Below, one piece after another: positions 55,652 through 64,000 of a stretch of DNA of 64,000 nucleotides (the first letter of the stretch is position 1; each line of letters starts with the position of its first letter). The DNA lies in assembly GCA_030704615.1 (NCBI GenBank), contig CM060733.1:71116001-71180000 (forward strand), in the 5' to 3' direction. A program made the translations under genes and the position numbers. Source of the stretch: Takakia lepidozioides. Taxonomy: Eukaryota; Streptophyta; Takakiopsida; Takakiales; Takakiaceae. The notes under the pieces were generated by a model that saw nothing but the letters and a program-made list of their open reading frames with translations, was not told the DNA's origin and did no database searches.

Positions 55652-56218
55652 TCATCCGAGAGGGCATGGAAGGCCAGTCAATGTGTACCACAGGGAGTAA
55701 TCATGGAGCAACGGGTACTTCTTGCCAACAGATCGGAGCCTCTTATTGCAATTTGCAAGGCACCAAAAGTAGGCCACAGGCTCCTTCTTGTGGATGCCAC
55801 TCTGACCCAACCAGTGGAGCACGACGATGATAGCTTTTTCTGCGCAGGCATTCTGTCCTGGTACATGTTCTTGGGCTGCCTTCTGCTTTTTGACTTGAAG
55901 ATCGAATGCGCGATTCCAAGCGCAACGGTGCTCCATGATTTCATCCAGAATTGGCTGGTTTCGCAGACGCTTCTGCTCGACTTCGCGGTAGTGAGAGGCC
56001 CGTTTCCACACCTGCGATTGAGGAGGCATTCCTGCACACTTTGAAATGCTTTGCCGAGATAGACAGTCCACTGGAGTGCAAAGCAAGCAGATGAAGGAAG
56101 CAGACGACATTCGGTAATGCGCGGGAACCACCTTGTTTGCCAAAGTGGACAATGGACAAGTCGCACGTAGGGAAATCATGCTTGTGCCTTTTCCAGCACA
56201 TCGGTGGTGACTTGGCAT
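55652..56218 (-). CDS. Unrecognised 188-residue ORF near the right CACTA end
   Basis: Open from ATG 56218 to the stop at 55652. It contains HYREVEQKRLRNQPILDEIM, a helix-like FDLQVKKQKAAQEHV, and AEKAIIVVLHWLGQSGIHKK. I do not recognise it. It lies upstream of the inverted methyltransferase part on the same strand, so it could be a 5' exon of that gene. Absence of stops over 560 bases is the only coding evidence. Confidence 0.35.
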   Translation of the reverse strand: MPSHHRCAGKGTSMISLRATCPLSTLANKVVPAHYRMSSASFICLLCTPVDCLSRQSISKCAGMPPQSQVWKRASHYREVEQKRLRNQPILDEIMEHRCAWNRAFDLQVKKQKAAQEHVPGQNACAEKAIIVVLHWLGQSGIHKKEPVAYFWCLANCNKRLRSVGKKYPLLHDYSLWYTLTGLPCPLG

Positions 56219-56751
56219 TAGGGGCTCGTCTCACGGTGCATTTTCCACGCCGTATGGTCCATTCCACACTTTGTAATTAACATGCAGGAATTATGGTGTT
56301 GGTGAGATATGTAACTAGATTTATTTTATTTTATTTTATTTTATATAAATAAATGAAACAGGGAGGCAGTGGCATGGGACTTTATATGGGGAAAAAAATT
56401 AAACCCCCATGAACGCCATGAGAGTCACACACTGTAGTGCGACCATCTCTTTGTATTTTCGAGGCCAGATTTCGAAGTTCGTGATTTATTTCGTCTGCAG
56501 CGGAGTACTAACTAAACCCATACACCACAATCAATGGAAATAATTGTATGTTCCCATTTCACACAGGTGTGTAACATGCCATGTAAACTAAGCCAACCCC
56601 TGCCACGCTCATGGCTGTTTTCGCACCGTTCTTGCGTGGGGTGTGGACCACATATGAGACACCCCGCAGTTAGGGCATATTTAGACCCACACCTTGGCTC
56701 AGTGTATAGACCCGTGATAAAAGCCGTGGAATGTGCCAGGTGTGAGATGGC
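56219..56751. other. Right subterminal region of the giant CACTA
   Basis: No gene. TTTTA repeats near 56318-56344, then GC-richer sequence with GTGTGGACC, CACACCTTGG, CCGTGGAA words towards the right inverted repeat. These echo words of the left subterminal region (GTCCACACCT, CCGTGGAATCC). Confidence 0.5.
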
Positions 56752-56785
56752 AGAGCCGTGGAAAAAGCCGGTTTCTCTTCTAGTG
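56752..56785 (-). repeat. Right terminal inverted repeat of the giant CACTA
   Basis: Read on the - strand it starts CACTAGAAGAGAAACCGGCT and matches the left end for 27 bases, with 6 more after one mismatch. It is followed by the target duplicate GAC (56786-56788). Confidence 0.95.
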
Positions 56786-56788
56786 GAC

Positions 56789-57030
56789 AGAGAGGCCCCT
56801 GTGTGCACCATTTCCACACCAGAAAAACAAGGCACAAGGGGGGCTCAAACAGTGTGCGTTGACGCACACTGTTTGAGCTTCCAATTCAGGGTGGATTGAA
56901 CCTGCCTGAGTGGCCCTATGTGGCCGATTTTCATATGAAAAAAACAATGACAAGCTGGGCTCAAACAATGTGCGTTGACGCACACTGTTTGAGCTGCCAG
57001 GTAAGTGTGCATTGAACCTAGCAGACTGGT
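56789..57030. repeat. 116-bp tandem array, right part (about two units)
   Basis: CTCAAAC at 56844 and 56960 (116 bp apart), with the same palindromic core and TTGAACCT as the left array. The first sequence, AGAGGCCCCTGTGTGCACC, completes the unit cut at 24126. The array fades at about 57030 (TTGAACCTAGCAGACTGG). Confidence 0.93.
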
Positions 57031-57592
57031 CCGGGGGCTACTATTTTCATGAGCCATGAGCCATGAGCCATGAGCAGAGTCGTAAGTGTCGAAAAAAACA
57101 TGAGCAGGACTATTTTCCGGAAATGAGTGTCCGCGGGAATAGGGTTTAGGGTGTCACGGTCATAGGGGGAGAAGGACCTCCCGATGAAGGAGGTTCGGCA
57201 ATGTTTTTTAGAATTACATATTGAAAGGCAATGTTTCGCGAATGGTAGGGTGGTACTGATCTGTACAATGGGGGCCCATTTCAGCCTACCAGCCACTTGC
57301 AAAATCCACCCACACTCCCAATGAGGAATGACGCATTTTGGGAACAATGGATACAGAATAGAACAAAAAGAGGGCACAATGGGGTTTTTATTGATCCACA
57401 TAAATTGCATTTGAAGCACGTCTACTGTGCTGATTGTGCAAACAATTCTTTAGCCCTGTGCCTTCTAAATACAAGCCACGTTGTCAATGGGACTTCGACT
57501 GCTCTGAGAAGTAGCTCATGAGTCTTCGGGCTCCTCCAGGTAAACTGGATTGCAGCCGTTGTACCGCCCCTGTTTATGTTCACCACAATGTC
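57031..57592. other. Spacer with GAGCCAT microsatellite
   Basis: CATGAGC is repeated at about 57049-57077. The rest shows no gene and no repeat that I recognise. Confidence 0.5.
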
Positions 57593-58113
57593 CTACCCTT
57601 CAATCATACCACCATCAAATATGGAAAGCTTCACGTTTTCACCGTCCACACCAATGCGAATGTCCCCATACAATGGAGAAGATGAGCGCACTCCTTCAGG
57701 AGTATAAGTCTCTCCGATGGAGTCCACCCACGTCCACTGGCAGCAGTTCCACCGCAACAGCATAGCAGTGCGCATTCTTCTGCATGGGTGCCCGTCGTAG
57801 CTGGGAAAATCGGAATCAAGGATGCGCAGGAGCCACGGACTCCTCAGACCAAGATCGTCACCCCGCTCGAAGGCGTACTGGCCTGGGAGATACTCAAAAG
57901 CGGACAATGTTTCCACATTCGAACCAGTATCTTCTGTGTAATCTGTGTACCAGATAACGATGTCTCCCGATGTGGCCGAATACATTGCATAATCGATGCC
58001 TCCATAAGGGCAGTCGTCCCGGTTCCGGAAGCACGGCATCCTTGCAAAGGAGGACCTGAGGACGTCTTTGATGCCGATGACAATCACCTTGCGGACAGCA
58101 ACGAAGCCCTTAG
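57593..58113 (-). pseudogene. Unrecognised protein fragment cut by an LTR retrotransposon
   Basis: About 173 residues on the - strand, from GFVAVRKVIVIGIKDVLRSS, through GIDYAMYSATSGDIVIWYTD, LDSDFPSYDGHPCRRMRTAM and CCQWTWVDSIGETYTPEGV, to IFDGGMIEG and a stop. It looks like a well-folded domain rich in Asp, Gly and aromatics. I do not recognise it. Its 5' side runs straight into the LTR at 58114, where the frame continues only by chance. It is therefore the 3' part of a gene disrupted by the insertion, or another TE gene. Confidence 0.5.
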
Positions 58114-58236
58114 TGTTAGAGGACTGTCTGGGACTTAGACACTTATACGGGATCTGTAGGGTACCCTTAATTTTTGCACAGACTGAGACCAACAGGAGCC
58201 TTAGGGGTGACAGCAGCGCACTTTAGAAGGGGGTTA

Positions 58237-58410
58237 CACAGCCCGTCACAGCCAACACAGCCCGACACAGCCCATCACAGCCAACACAGCCCGTCACAGC
58301 CGACACAGCCACACAGCCAGTCACAGCCCGACACAGCCAAACACAGTCGCACAGCCAGTCACAGCCCGACACAGCCGGTCACAGCCGGTCACAGTTTCAC
58401 ACAGCTGTCA
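58237..58410. repeat. CACAGCC-type microsatellite in the first LTR
   Basis: Imperfect copies of ACACAGCC, GTCACAGCC and GACACAGCC. The homologous tract in the second unit is at about 61217-61412, with a different unit count. Confidence 0.9.
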
Positions 58411-58960
58411 CGACCATAGGGAACGGATAGCAGGACAGGGAACGACTGTGGGGAACAACACCTGCGAATGGAACATGTTAGTTCACGGACGACGGTTAGT
58501 GAGGGAAGCGGTTAGATCAACGGGTAGGAAGATAAAACTAGGAGCAAGGACTGAAAGGGGGAGGCGGGAGATCACTTCGGGGTGGGGGACTTCTGCCATC
58601 AGAGCTTGGAAATAGGGGGGAGAGCACATCTCTGAGGGGAAAGATGAAGAGCACGGAGTAGGAGAAGTGACGATCTGTTGTTACTTGATGAATGCAAGCT
58701 ATAGAATTGTAATGTAGAGTAGATTAGAGACACCATGGCTTCAGCCTGATACTTGATAGATATTAATCTGATACACACTTCATACTCACATTGTGTAGAG
58801 AGATCTGAGTGAAGCTGTGGAATGAATGGATGAGTTGTGGAATCCGATAGATTGATGAAGCAAACTGATACTTAATTATCAATAGTAAGGTAGCTAGTTA
58901 ACATGAATGCGGAAAGGAAAACAAATAGGAAACACCCCCATGATACACTAGCTGTAGGTC

Positions 58961-61094
58961 ATGACTGATTGTTCTGAGCGGGCTGAGTACTTAGAGATTT
59001 CCAACTCTTCTATCTTGGAGTTTCCGCCTTGGATAGCGAAGGGATGGGTGAGTAAAAGCCGCGCGACATTTGGCGACCATACTGGGGAACTGAGTCATGA
59101 ACAACCAGATGTGACAGGCATCTGGTGGGATCATGGTGGTTGGACCATTAAAGAATTTGAAGTGAATCAAATTCCCTGTGGAACGAAGGAAGAAAGATTG
59201 TCCAAACAATTCTTTCAAAGGTTCTTGGAATTGCCAGACGGTTGTAAAGAAAATATTCTTAAGCGAGTGCATGATGCTGATCCGGAATGGGGTCTAGAGA
59301 AAGGAGTGATAAAGATTTATCAGGTAGCAAAGTGAATGTTTATACTCATATGCATGAAGAGCTTGTACTGGTAAAGAATTGGATTCCAAAGGATATTTTG
59401 TGGATCAAACTCACACCAAGAACAGCTTTCCAGACTTGTTTGCCATATGGTTATATGGTAACGGAGACTTCAAGTATAGCCAAGGGTGCATTGAAGCTTG
59501 AAATAAACCCAGGCATATACGAGAGATATTACAGAAGAGAGTTTTGGTTATTGCCACATTAAAAAGAAATGAAAGACATGGGACATGAGTGATGAAAGAG
59601 AAGCTAGACGCCACAGATATTCAGCAAAAAGAGAAAGCTATCTGAAAGCTAATTATCCATATCTTTGGGAGAGAGGAATAGACATAGGGGAGCCATCTGG
59701 ACCTCTCACACCATTAAGATCAAAGAGTACATCACCCATACCGGAAGAACTAGAGTTGGATGCCACTCCTTCTGTTTCTTTGCAAGAAAGATTAAGGGAA
59801 TTGGTACGGGAAGAAGATCAATCACGAGGTGAAAGATCTGAGGTACATCCCTGGATAAAAGATTTGACATAAATCTTTGATAAGAGTTGGCATGGAACAC
59901 CAAAAGCAGGAACTCCAGTTTCTGAAGCGGAAGGTGAAGAAGGAGGAGAGGATGTGGCAGAGCCAACGGAGAGTTCAGACTCTCCAACATCATTGCAGTT
60001 GAGTTACATGAGTGAAGAAGAAACCCAAGGACAGAACTTGGAGGATGAAAACATGGAGAAGAAATTGGAAGAGGAAAATTATGAAGAAGTAGACCCAACA
60101 GCTGAGGTTGAGACTACAACCAGGACATCCCAACCCGTTGGACCTGGATCAAGTGGAGCACTTGGATCACAGGCCAACGAAGGTGTCGGCTCAGGGGGAT
60201 CAGGCGGGCGGCCTGGATCTGGCTCTGGGGGGACAGGGAGTGTGGGAAGTAGTGCAACTGAAGCTGGGAATACTGTGAATATCGTTGGGCCAGTAGCAGC
60301 GAGTGCTCAAGGGCCACCACTTGGTGGAAGATCCACCACAAAAACAACAGGTCCAGAAGGACCAGCACCAGCAAGGGTGCCAGCACCTATCAGTGGGCAG
60401 AAGGTAGGGCCACAGATGGCGTTACAACCAACACGGGCAAAACCACCCTTTCCAATATATTCAGGAAAAGGGGATCCCGATGTACACATTAGCCAATTTG
60501 AGCACATGTGTATAGTGAACAATGAGAATGGCGATGATGCCAAGATGAGATTGTTTCCTTGTTCACTTATCAAGAAAGCAAGTGAATAGTATGCAAGATT
60601 CTCTGATAATCATTTCCTAACCTGGAATGGCTTGAATACAGCATTTCGAAATAGGTTCAGGACAAGTAAAACTGAGGATGAAGTGTATGGAAGTTTACAA
60701 CAGTTAAAGCAAAAGAAGCATGAAACTGTTGAGGAGTATATGGAAAAGATGGAATTGATGATGAAAAAGCTGGCTGTAGTACCACCACCCGGTTTACAGA
60801 AGACTTGGTTTGTGAGTGGACTAAGACCAGAGTTGCAAAAGAAAGTGGATATGTTACCCCATAATACAGTGGAGGAGGCATTTGAAACTGCAAACAGAAT
60901 TGAGCAATTGGGAATGCTCAGGAGAGAGAAAATGGATGATGAGGACTCTGAGGATGAGTCAGATGAAGAAGAAGAGCAAGAACTAAAAAGGAAGAGTAAG
61001 AGAAATGAGAAGTTGAAGAGGGATAACTATGAAAAAAGATTGGAAGAAATCTTGAAGAAGTATGCCACAGAGGCTGTAACACATTGGAGGAAGG
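58961..61094 (+). pseudogene. gag of the first LTR unit, with stops and truncation
   Basis: Three open stretches follow in order: 58961-59335, 59585-60589 (with a stop inside the start of this stretch, at 59869-59871) and 60632-61094. The C-terminal part has the Retrotrans_gag pattern: MRLFPCSLIKKASE, NTAFRNRFRTSKTEDEVYGS, ETVEEYMEKMELMMKKL, KTWFVSGLRPELQKKVDML. The middle is Gly/Ser/Pro-rich and acidic. Compared with the second unit, it has a deletion of about 90 bp near 59330, a TAA in place of a Glu codon near 59870, and a TAG in place of a Trp codon near 60587. At 61094 the frame is cut by the next LTR. It once encoded the capsid precursor of the element. Confidence 0.8.
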
Positions 61095-61216
61095 TGTTAG
61101 AGGACTGTCTGGGACTTAGACACTTATACGGGATCTGTAGGGTACCCTTAATTTTTGCACAGACTGAGACCAACAGGAGCCTTAGGGGTGACAGCAGCGC
61201 ACTGTAGAGAGGGGTT

Positions 61217-61412
61217 ACACAGCCCGTCACAGTCGTCACAGCAGACACAGCCGACACAGCCAACATAGCCCGTCACAGTCGTCACAGCCGACACAGCCAT
61301 CACAGCCGACACAGCCACACAGCCAGTCACAGCCCGACACAGCCAAACACAGTCGCACAGCCAGTCAACAGCCCGTCACAGTTTCACACAGCCAGTCACA
61401 GCTTGACACAAC
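61217..61412. repeat. CACAGCC-type microsatellite in the second LTR
   Basis: Copies of GTCACAGCC, GACACAGCC, ACACAGCC and variants such as GTCACAGTC. It is longer than, and ordered differently from, the first LTR's tract. Confidence 0.9.
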
Positions 61413-62153
61413 TGTCACGATCATAGGGAACGGAGAGGTAGGACAGGGAACGACTGTGGGAAACAACAACCTGCGAAGGGAAACATGTTAGTTCACAGAC
61501 GACGTTTAGTGAGGGAAACGGTTAGAAACCACGGGTAGGAAGATAAAGGGAGAAGCGGGGAATTTTGGGGATATCATTCGGCGGAGGACTTCTTAGTCAT
61601 GGAGGAGAGGGGATCGGGCAGAGATGAAGAACGGAAGTGAAGATAGAAGAGATGATGAGTAGATGCTTGATATATGCAAGGCTGTAATGATATTGTAGAG
61701 CAGATTAGAGACACAATGGCTTCGGCCTGATACCTGATAAATCATAATCGGATACTTTTACGATACAATCACACTGTGTAGAGAGATCTGAGTGAAGCTG
61801 TGGAATGAATGGATGAGTTGATGGAATCCAATAGATTGATGAAGCAAACTGATACTTAATTATCAATGGTAAGATAGCTAACATGAATGCCAAAAGGGAA
61901 ACAAATAGGAAACACCCCCATGATACACTAGCTGTAGGTCATGACTGATTGTTCTGCGCGGGCTGAGTACTTAGAGATTTCCAACTCTTCTATCTTGGAG
62001 TTTCCGCCTCGGATAGCGAAGGGATGGGTGAGTAAAAGCCGCGCGACATTTGGCGACCATACTGGGAACTGAGTAATGAACAACCAGATGTGACAGGCAT
62101 CTGGTGGGATCATGGTGGTTGGACCATTAAAGAATTTGAAGTGAAAATTCCCT

Positions 62154-64000
62154 GTGGAACGAAGGAAGAAAGATTGTCCAAACAATTCTTTCAAAGGTTC
62201 TTGGAATTGCCAGACGGTTGTAAAGAAAATATTCTTAAGAGTGCATGATGCTGATCCGGAATGGGGTCTGGAGAAAGGAGTGATAAAGATTTATCAGGTA
62301 GCCTGTAGAGGAAGAGCACGTTGGTTACCAACATTGGTTTATGTGATAGCATTGCTATCCATTAAGCGAGTAGAGTTTGAAGGCTGGGAAGAAAGAAAGG
62401 TGAATGTTTATACTCATATGCATGAAGAGCTTGTACTGGTAAAGAATTGGATTCCAAAGGATATTTTGTGGATCAAACTCACACCAAGAACAGCTTTCCA
62501 GACTTGTTTGCCATATGGTTATATGGTAACGGAGACTTCAAGTATAGCCAAGGGTGCATTGAAGCTTGAAAGAAACCCAGGCATATACGAGAGATATTAC
62601 AGAAGAGAGTTTTGGTTATTGCCACATTAAAAGAAATGAAAGACATGGGACATGAGTGATGAAAGAGAAGCTAGACGCCAGAGATATTCAGCAAAAAGAG
62701 AAAGCTATCTGAAAGCTAATTATCCATATCTTTGGGAGAGAGGAATAGACATAGGGGAATCATCTGGACCTCTCACACCATTAAGATCAAAGAGTACATC
62801 ACCCATACCGGAAGAACTAGAGTTGGATGCCACTCCTTCTGTTTCTTTGCAAGAAAGATTAAGGGAATTGGTACAGGAAGAAGATCAATCACGAGGTGAA
62901 AGATCTGAGGTACATCCCTGGATAAAAGATTTGACAGAAATCTTTGATAAGAGTTGGCATGGAACACCAAAAGCAGGAACTCCAGTTTCTGAAGCAGAAG
63001 GTGAAGAAGGAGAAGAGGATGTGGCAGAGCCAACGGAGAGTTCAGACTCTCCAACACCATTACAGTTGAGTTACATGAGTGAAGAAGAAACCCAAGGGCA
63101 GAACTTGGAGGATGAAAACAGAGAGAAGAAATTGGAAGAGGAAAATATGAAGAAGTAGACCCAACAGCTGAGGTTGAGACTACAACCAGGACATCCCAAC
63201 CCGTTGGACCTGGATCAAGTGGAGCACTTGGATCACAGGCCAACGAAGGTGTCGGCTCAGGGGGATCAGGCGGGCTGCCTGGATCTGGCTCTGGGGGACA
63301 GGGAGTGTGGGAAGTAGTGCAACTGAAGCTGGGAATACTGTGAATATCGTGGGGCCAGAAGCAGGGAGTGCTCAAGGGCCACCACTTGGTGGAAGATCCA
63401 CCACAAAAACAACAGGTCCAGAAGGACCAGCACCAGCAAGGGTGCCAGCACCTGTCAGTGGGCAGAAGGTAGGGCCACAGATGGCGTTACAACCAACACG
63501 GGCAAAACCACCCTTTCCAATATATTCAGGAAAAGGGGATCCCGATGTACACATTAGCCAATTTGAGCACATGTGTATAGTGAACAATGAGAATGGCGAT
63601 GATGCCAAGATGAGATTGTTTCCTTGTTCACTTATCAAGAAAGCAAGTGAATGGTATGCAAGATTCCCTGATAATCATTTCCTAACCTGGAATGGCTTGA
63701 ATACAACATTTCGAAATAGGTTCAGGACAAGTAAAACTGAGGATGAAGTGTATGGAAGTTTACAACAGCTGAAGCAGAAGAAGCATGAAACTGTTGAAGA
63801 GTATATGGAGAAGATGGAATTGATGATGAAAAAGCTGGCTGCAGTACCAGCACCCGGTTTACAGAAGACTTGGTTTGTGAGTGGACTAAGACCAGAGTTG
63901 CAAAAGAAAGTGGATATGTTACCCCATAATACAGTGGAGGAGGCATTTGAAACTGCAAACAGAATTGAGCAATTGGGAATGCTCAGGAGAGAGAAAAAAG
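62154..64000 (+). pseudogene. gag of the second LTR unit, frameshifted, partial
   Basis: Open stretches 62154-62630 and 62652-63158 keep the segment that is deleted in the first unit (RWLPTLVYVIALLSIKR). Loss of one T near 63150 and one G near 63300 breaks the frame in the acidic and Gly-rich parts. The Retrotrans_gag core continues to the window edge without the two stops seen in the first unit. It is a damaged but different copy, so the two units decayed separately. Confidence 0.78.

Larger units (their letters stand above)
24127..56785. mobile_element. Giant CACTA (En/Spm) transposon, 32,659 bp
   Basis: Both termini begin CACTAGAAGAGAAACCGGCT read inward. The inverted repeats match for 27 bases, then one mismatch and six more matches. 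The flanks carry a 3-bp direct repeat GAC (24124-24126 and 56786-56788), the expected CACTA target duplication. Deleting the element plus one GAC rejoins the 116-bp array with a spacing of 118 bp, the same as the sister unit 23366-23484 that has the same GAGAGGCCCCTGTGTGCACC sequence. Inside are TNPA-like and TNPD genes and about 20 kb of unusual cargo. Both transposase genes look broken, so this copy probably needs help to move. Confidence 0.93.
58114..61094 (+). mobile_element. Ty3-type LTR retrotransposon, first unit (LTR plus gag, interrupted)
   Basis: The unit starts TGTTAGAGGACTGTCTGGGA at 58114. The same start recurs at 61095, where it interrupts the gag frame directly. The LTR (about 0.8 kb) contains a CACAGCC-type microsatellite. 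Its 3' boundary and the primer-binding site could not be fixed. The gag region follows from about 58961. No protease, RT or integrase is present before the second LTR, so pol is missing here or lies beyond the second unit. Confidence 0.8.
61095..64000 (+). mobile_element. Ty3-type LTR retrotransposon, second unit, running off the right edge
   Basis: It starts TGTTAGAGGACTGTCTGGGA at 61095 and repeats the LTR-gag order of the first unit in the same orientation. The base word before it (GAAGG) is a candidate target duplicate if it inserted into the first unit's gag. The downstream part (pol, 3' LTR) is outside the window. Confidence 0.8.

Noticed and set aside
57593-58192. Single 199-residue ORF spanning into the LTR
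   Set aside because: The first 26 residues are encoded by LTR sequence that recurs at 61.1 kb; only the part up to 58113 is unique.

Overview
The window looks like nuclear DNA of a land plant with a large, transposon-rich genome. Two ordinary intron-containing plant genes are recognisable (a two-RRM RNA-binding protein and a GPATCH11-type G-patch protein), together with PPR fragments and plant-type LINE, CACTA, Mutator-like and Ty3-type elements. The PPR fragments and the style of the LINE suggest a non-flowering plant, possibly a fern, but this is inference. No tRNA, rRNA, CRISPR or bacterial operon was found.

Layout. 0.4-3.8 kb: RRM gene (-), running off the left edge. 4.3-10.4 kb: a dead L1-like LINE (+). 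11.2-13.3 kb: G-patch/DUF4187 gene (-) with an in-frame TAG in the G-patch. 13.7-16.9 kb: a probable non-autonomous CACTA-like element with G-box-like repeats, a PPR fragment and a short coiled-coil gene. 18.4-22.2 kb: copy A (-) of an intron-rich gene family that appears to join a ParB-like domain (DGNHR motif) to a circularly permuted, beta-class-like DNA methyltransferase. 22.3-24.1 kb and 56.8-57.0 kb: two halves of one 116-bp tandem array.

The array is split by a 32,659-bp CACTA element (24,127-56,785) with matching terminal inverted repeats and a GAC target duplication. Removing it restores a 118-bp repeat spacing, as in a sister unit. From left to right it holds a TNPA-like gene (-), a TNPD/Tnp2 transposase gene (-), a divergent acidic gene (+), and about 20 kb of cargo. 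The cargo has three further, partly scrambled copies (B, C, D) of the ParB/methyltransferase family, a WRKY/GCM-like zinc-finger gene (-), an orphan ORF, a Mutator-like MITE with a 9-bp target duplication, and a second inverted-repeat insertion that splits an exon of copy D. A 14-bp palindrome (AGTCGGTGCCGACT and variants) recurs dozens of times in introns and spacers of the cargo, and I did not see it elsewhere.

57.6-64 kb: an orphan ORF cut by a Ty3-type LTR retrotransposon, then two same-strand LTR-gag units in tandem, the second running off the right edge.

Most transposon genes carry stops or frameshifts, so this copy of the large CACTA element is probably immobile. The noteworthy biology is the association of a ParB plus amino-methyltransferase-like gene family with a giant plant CACTA element.
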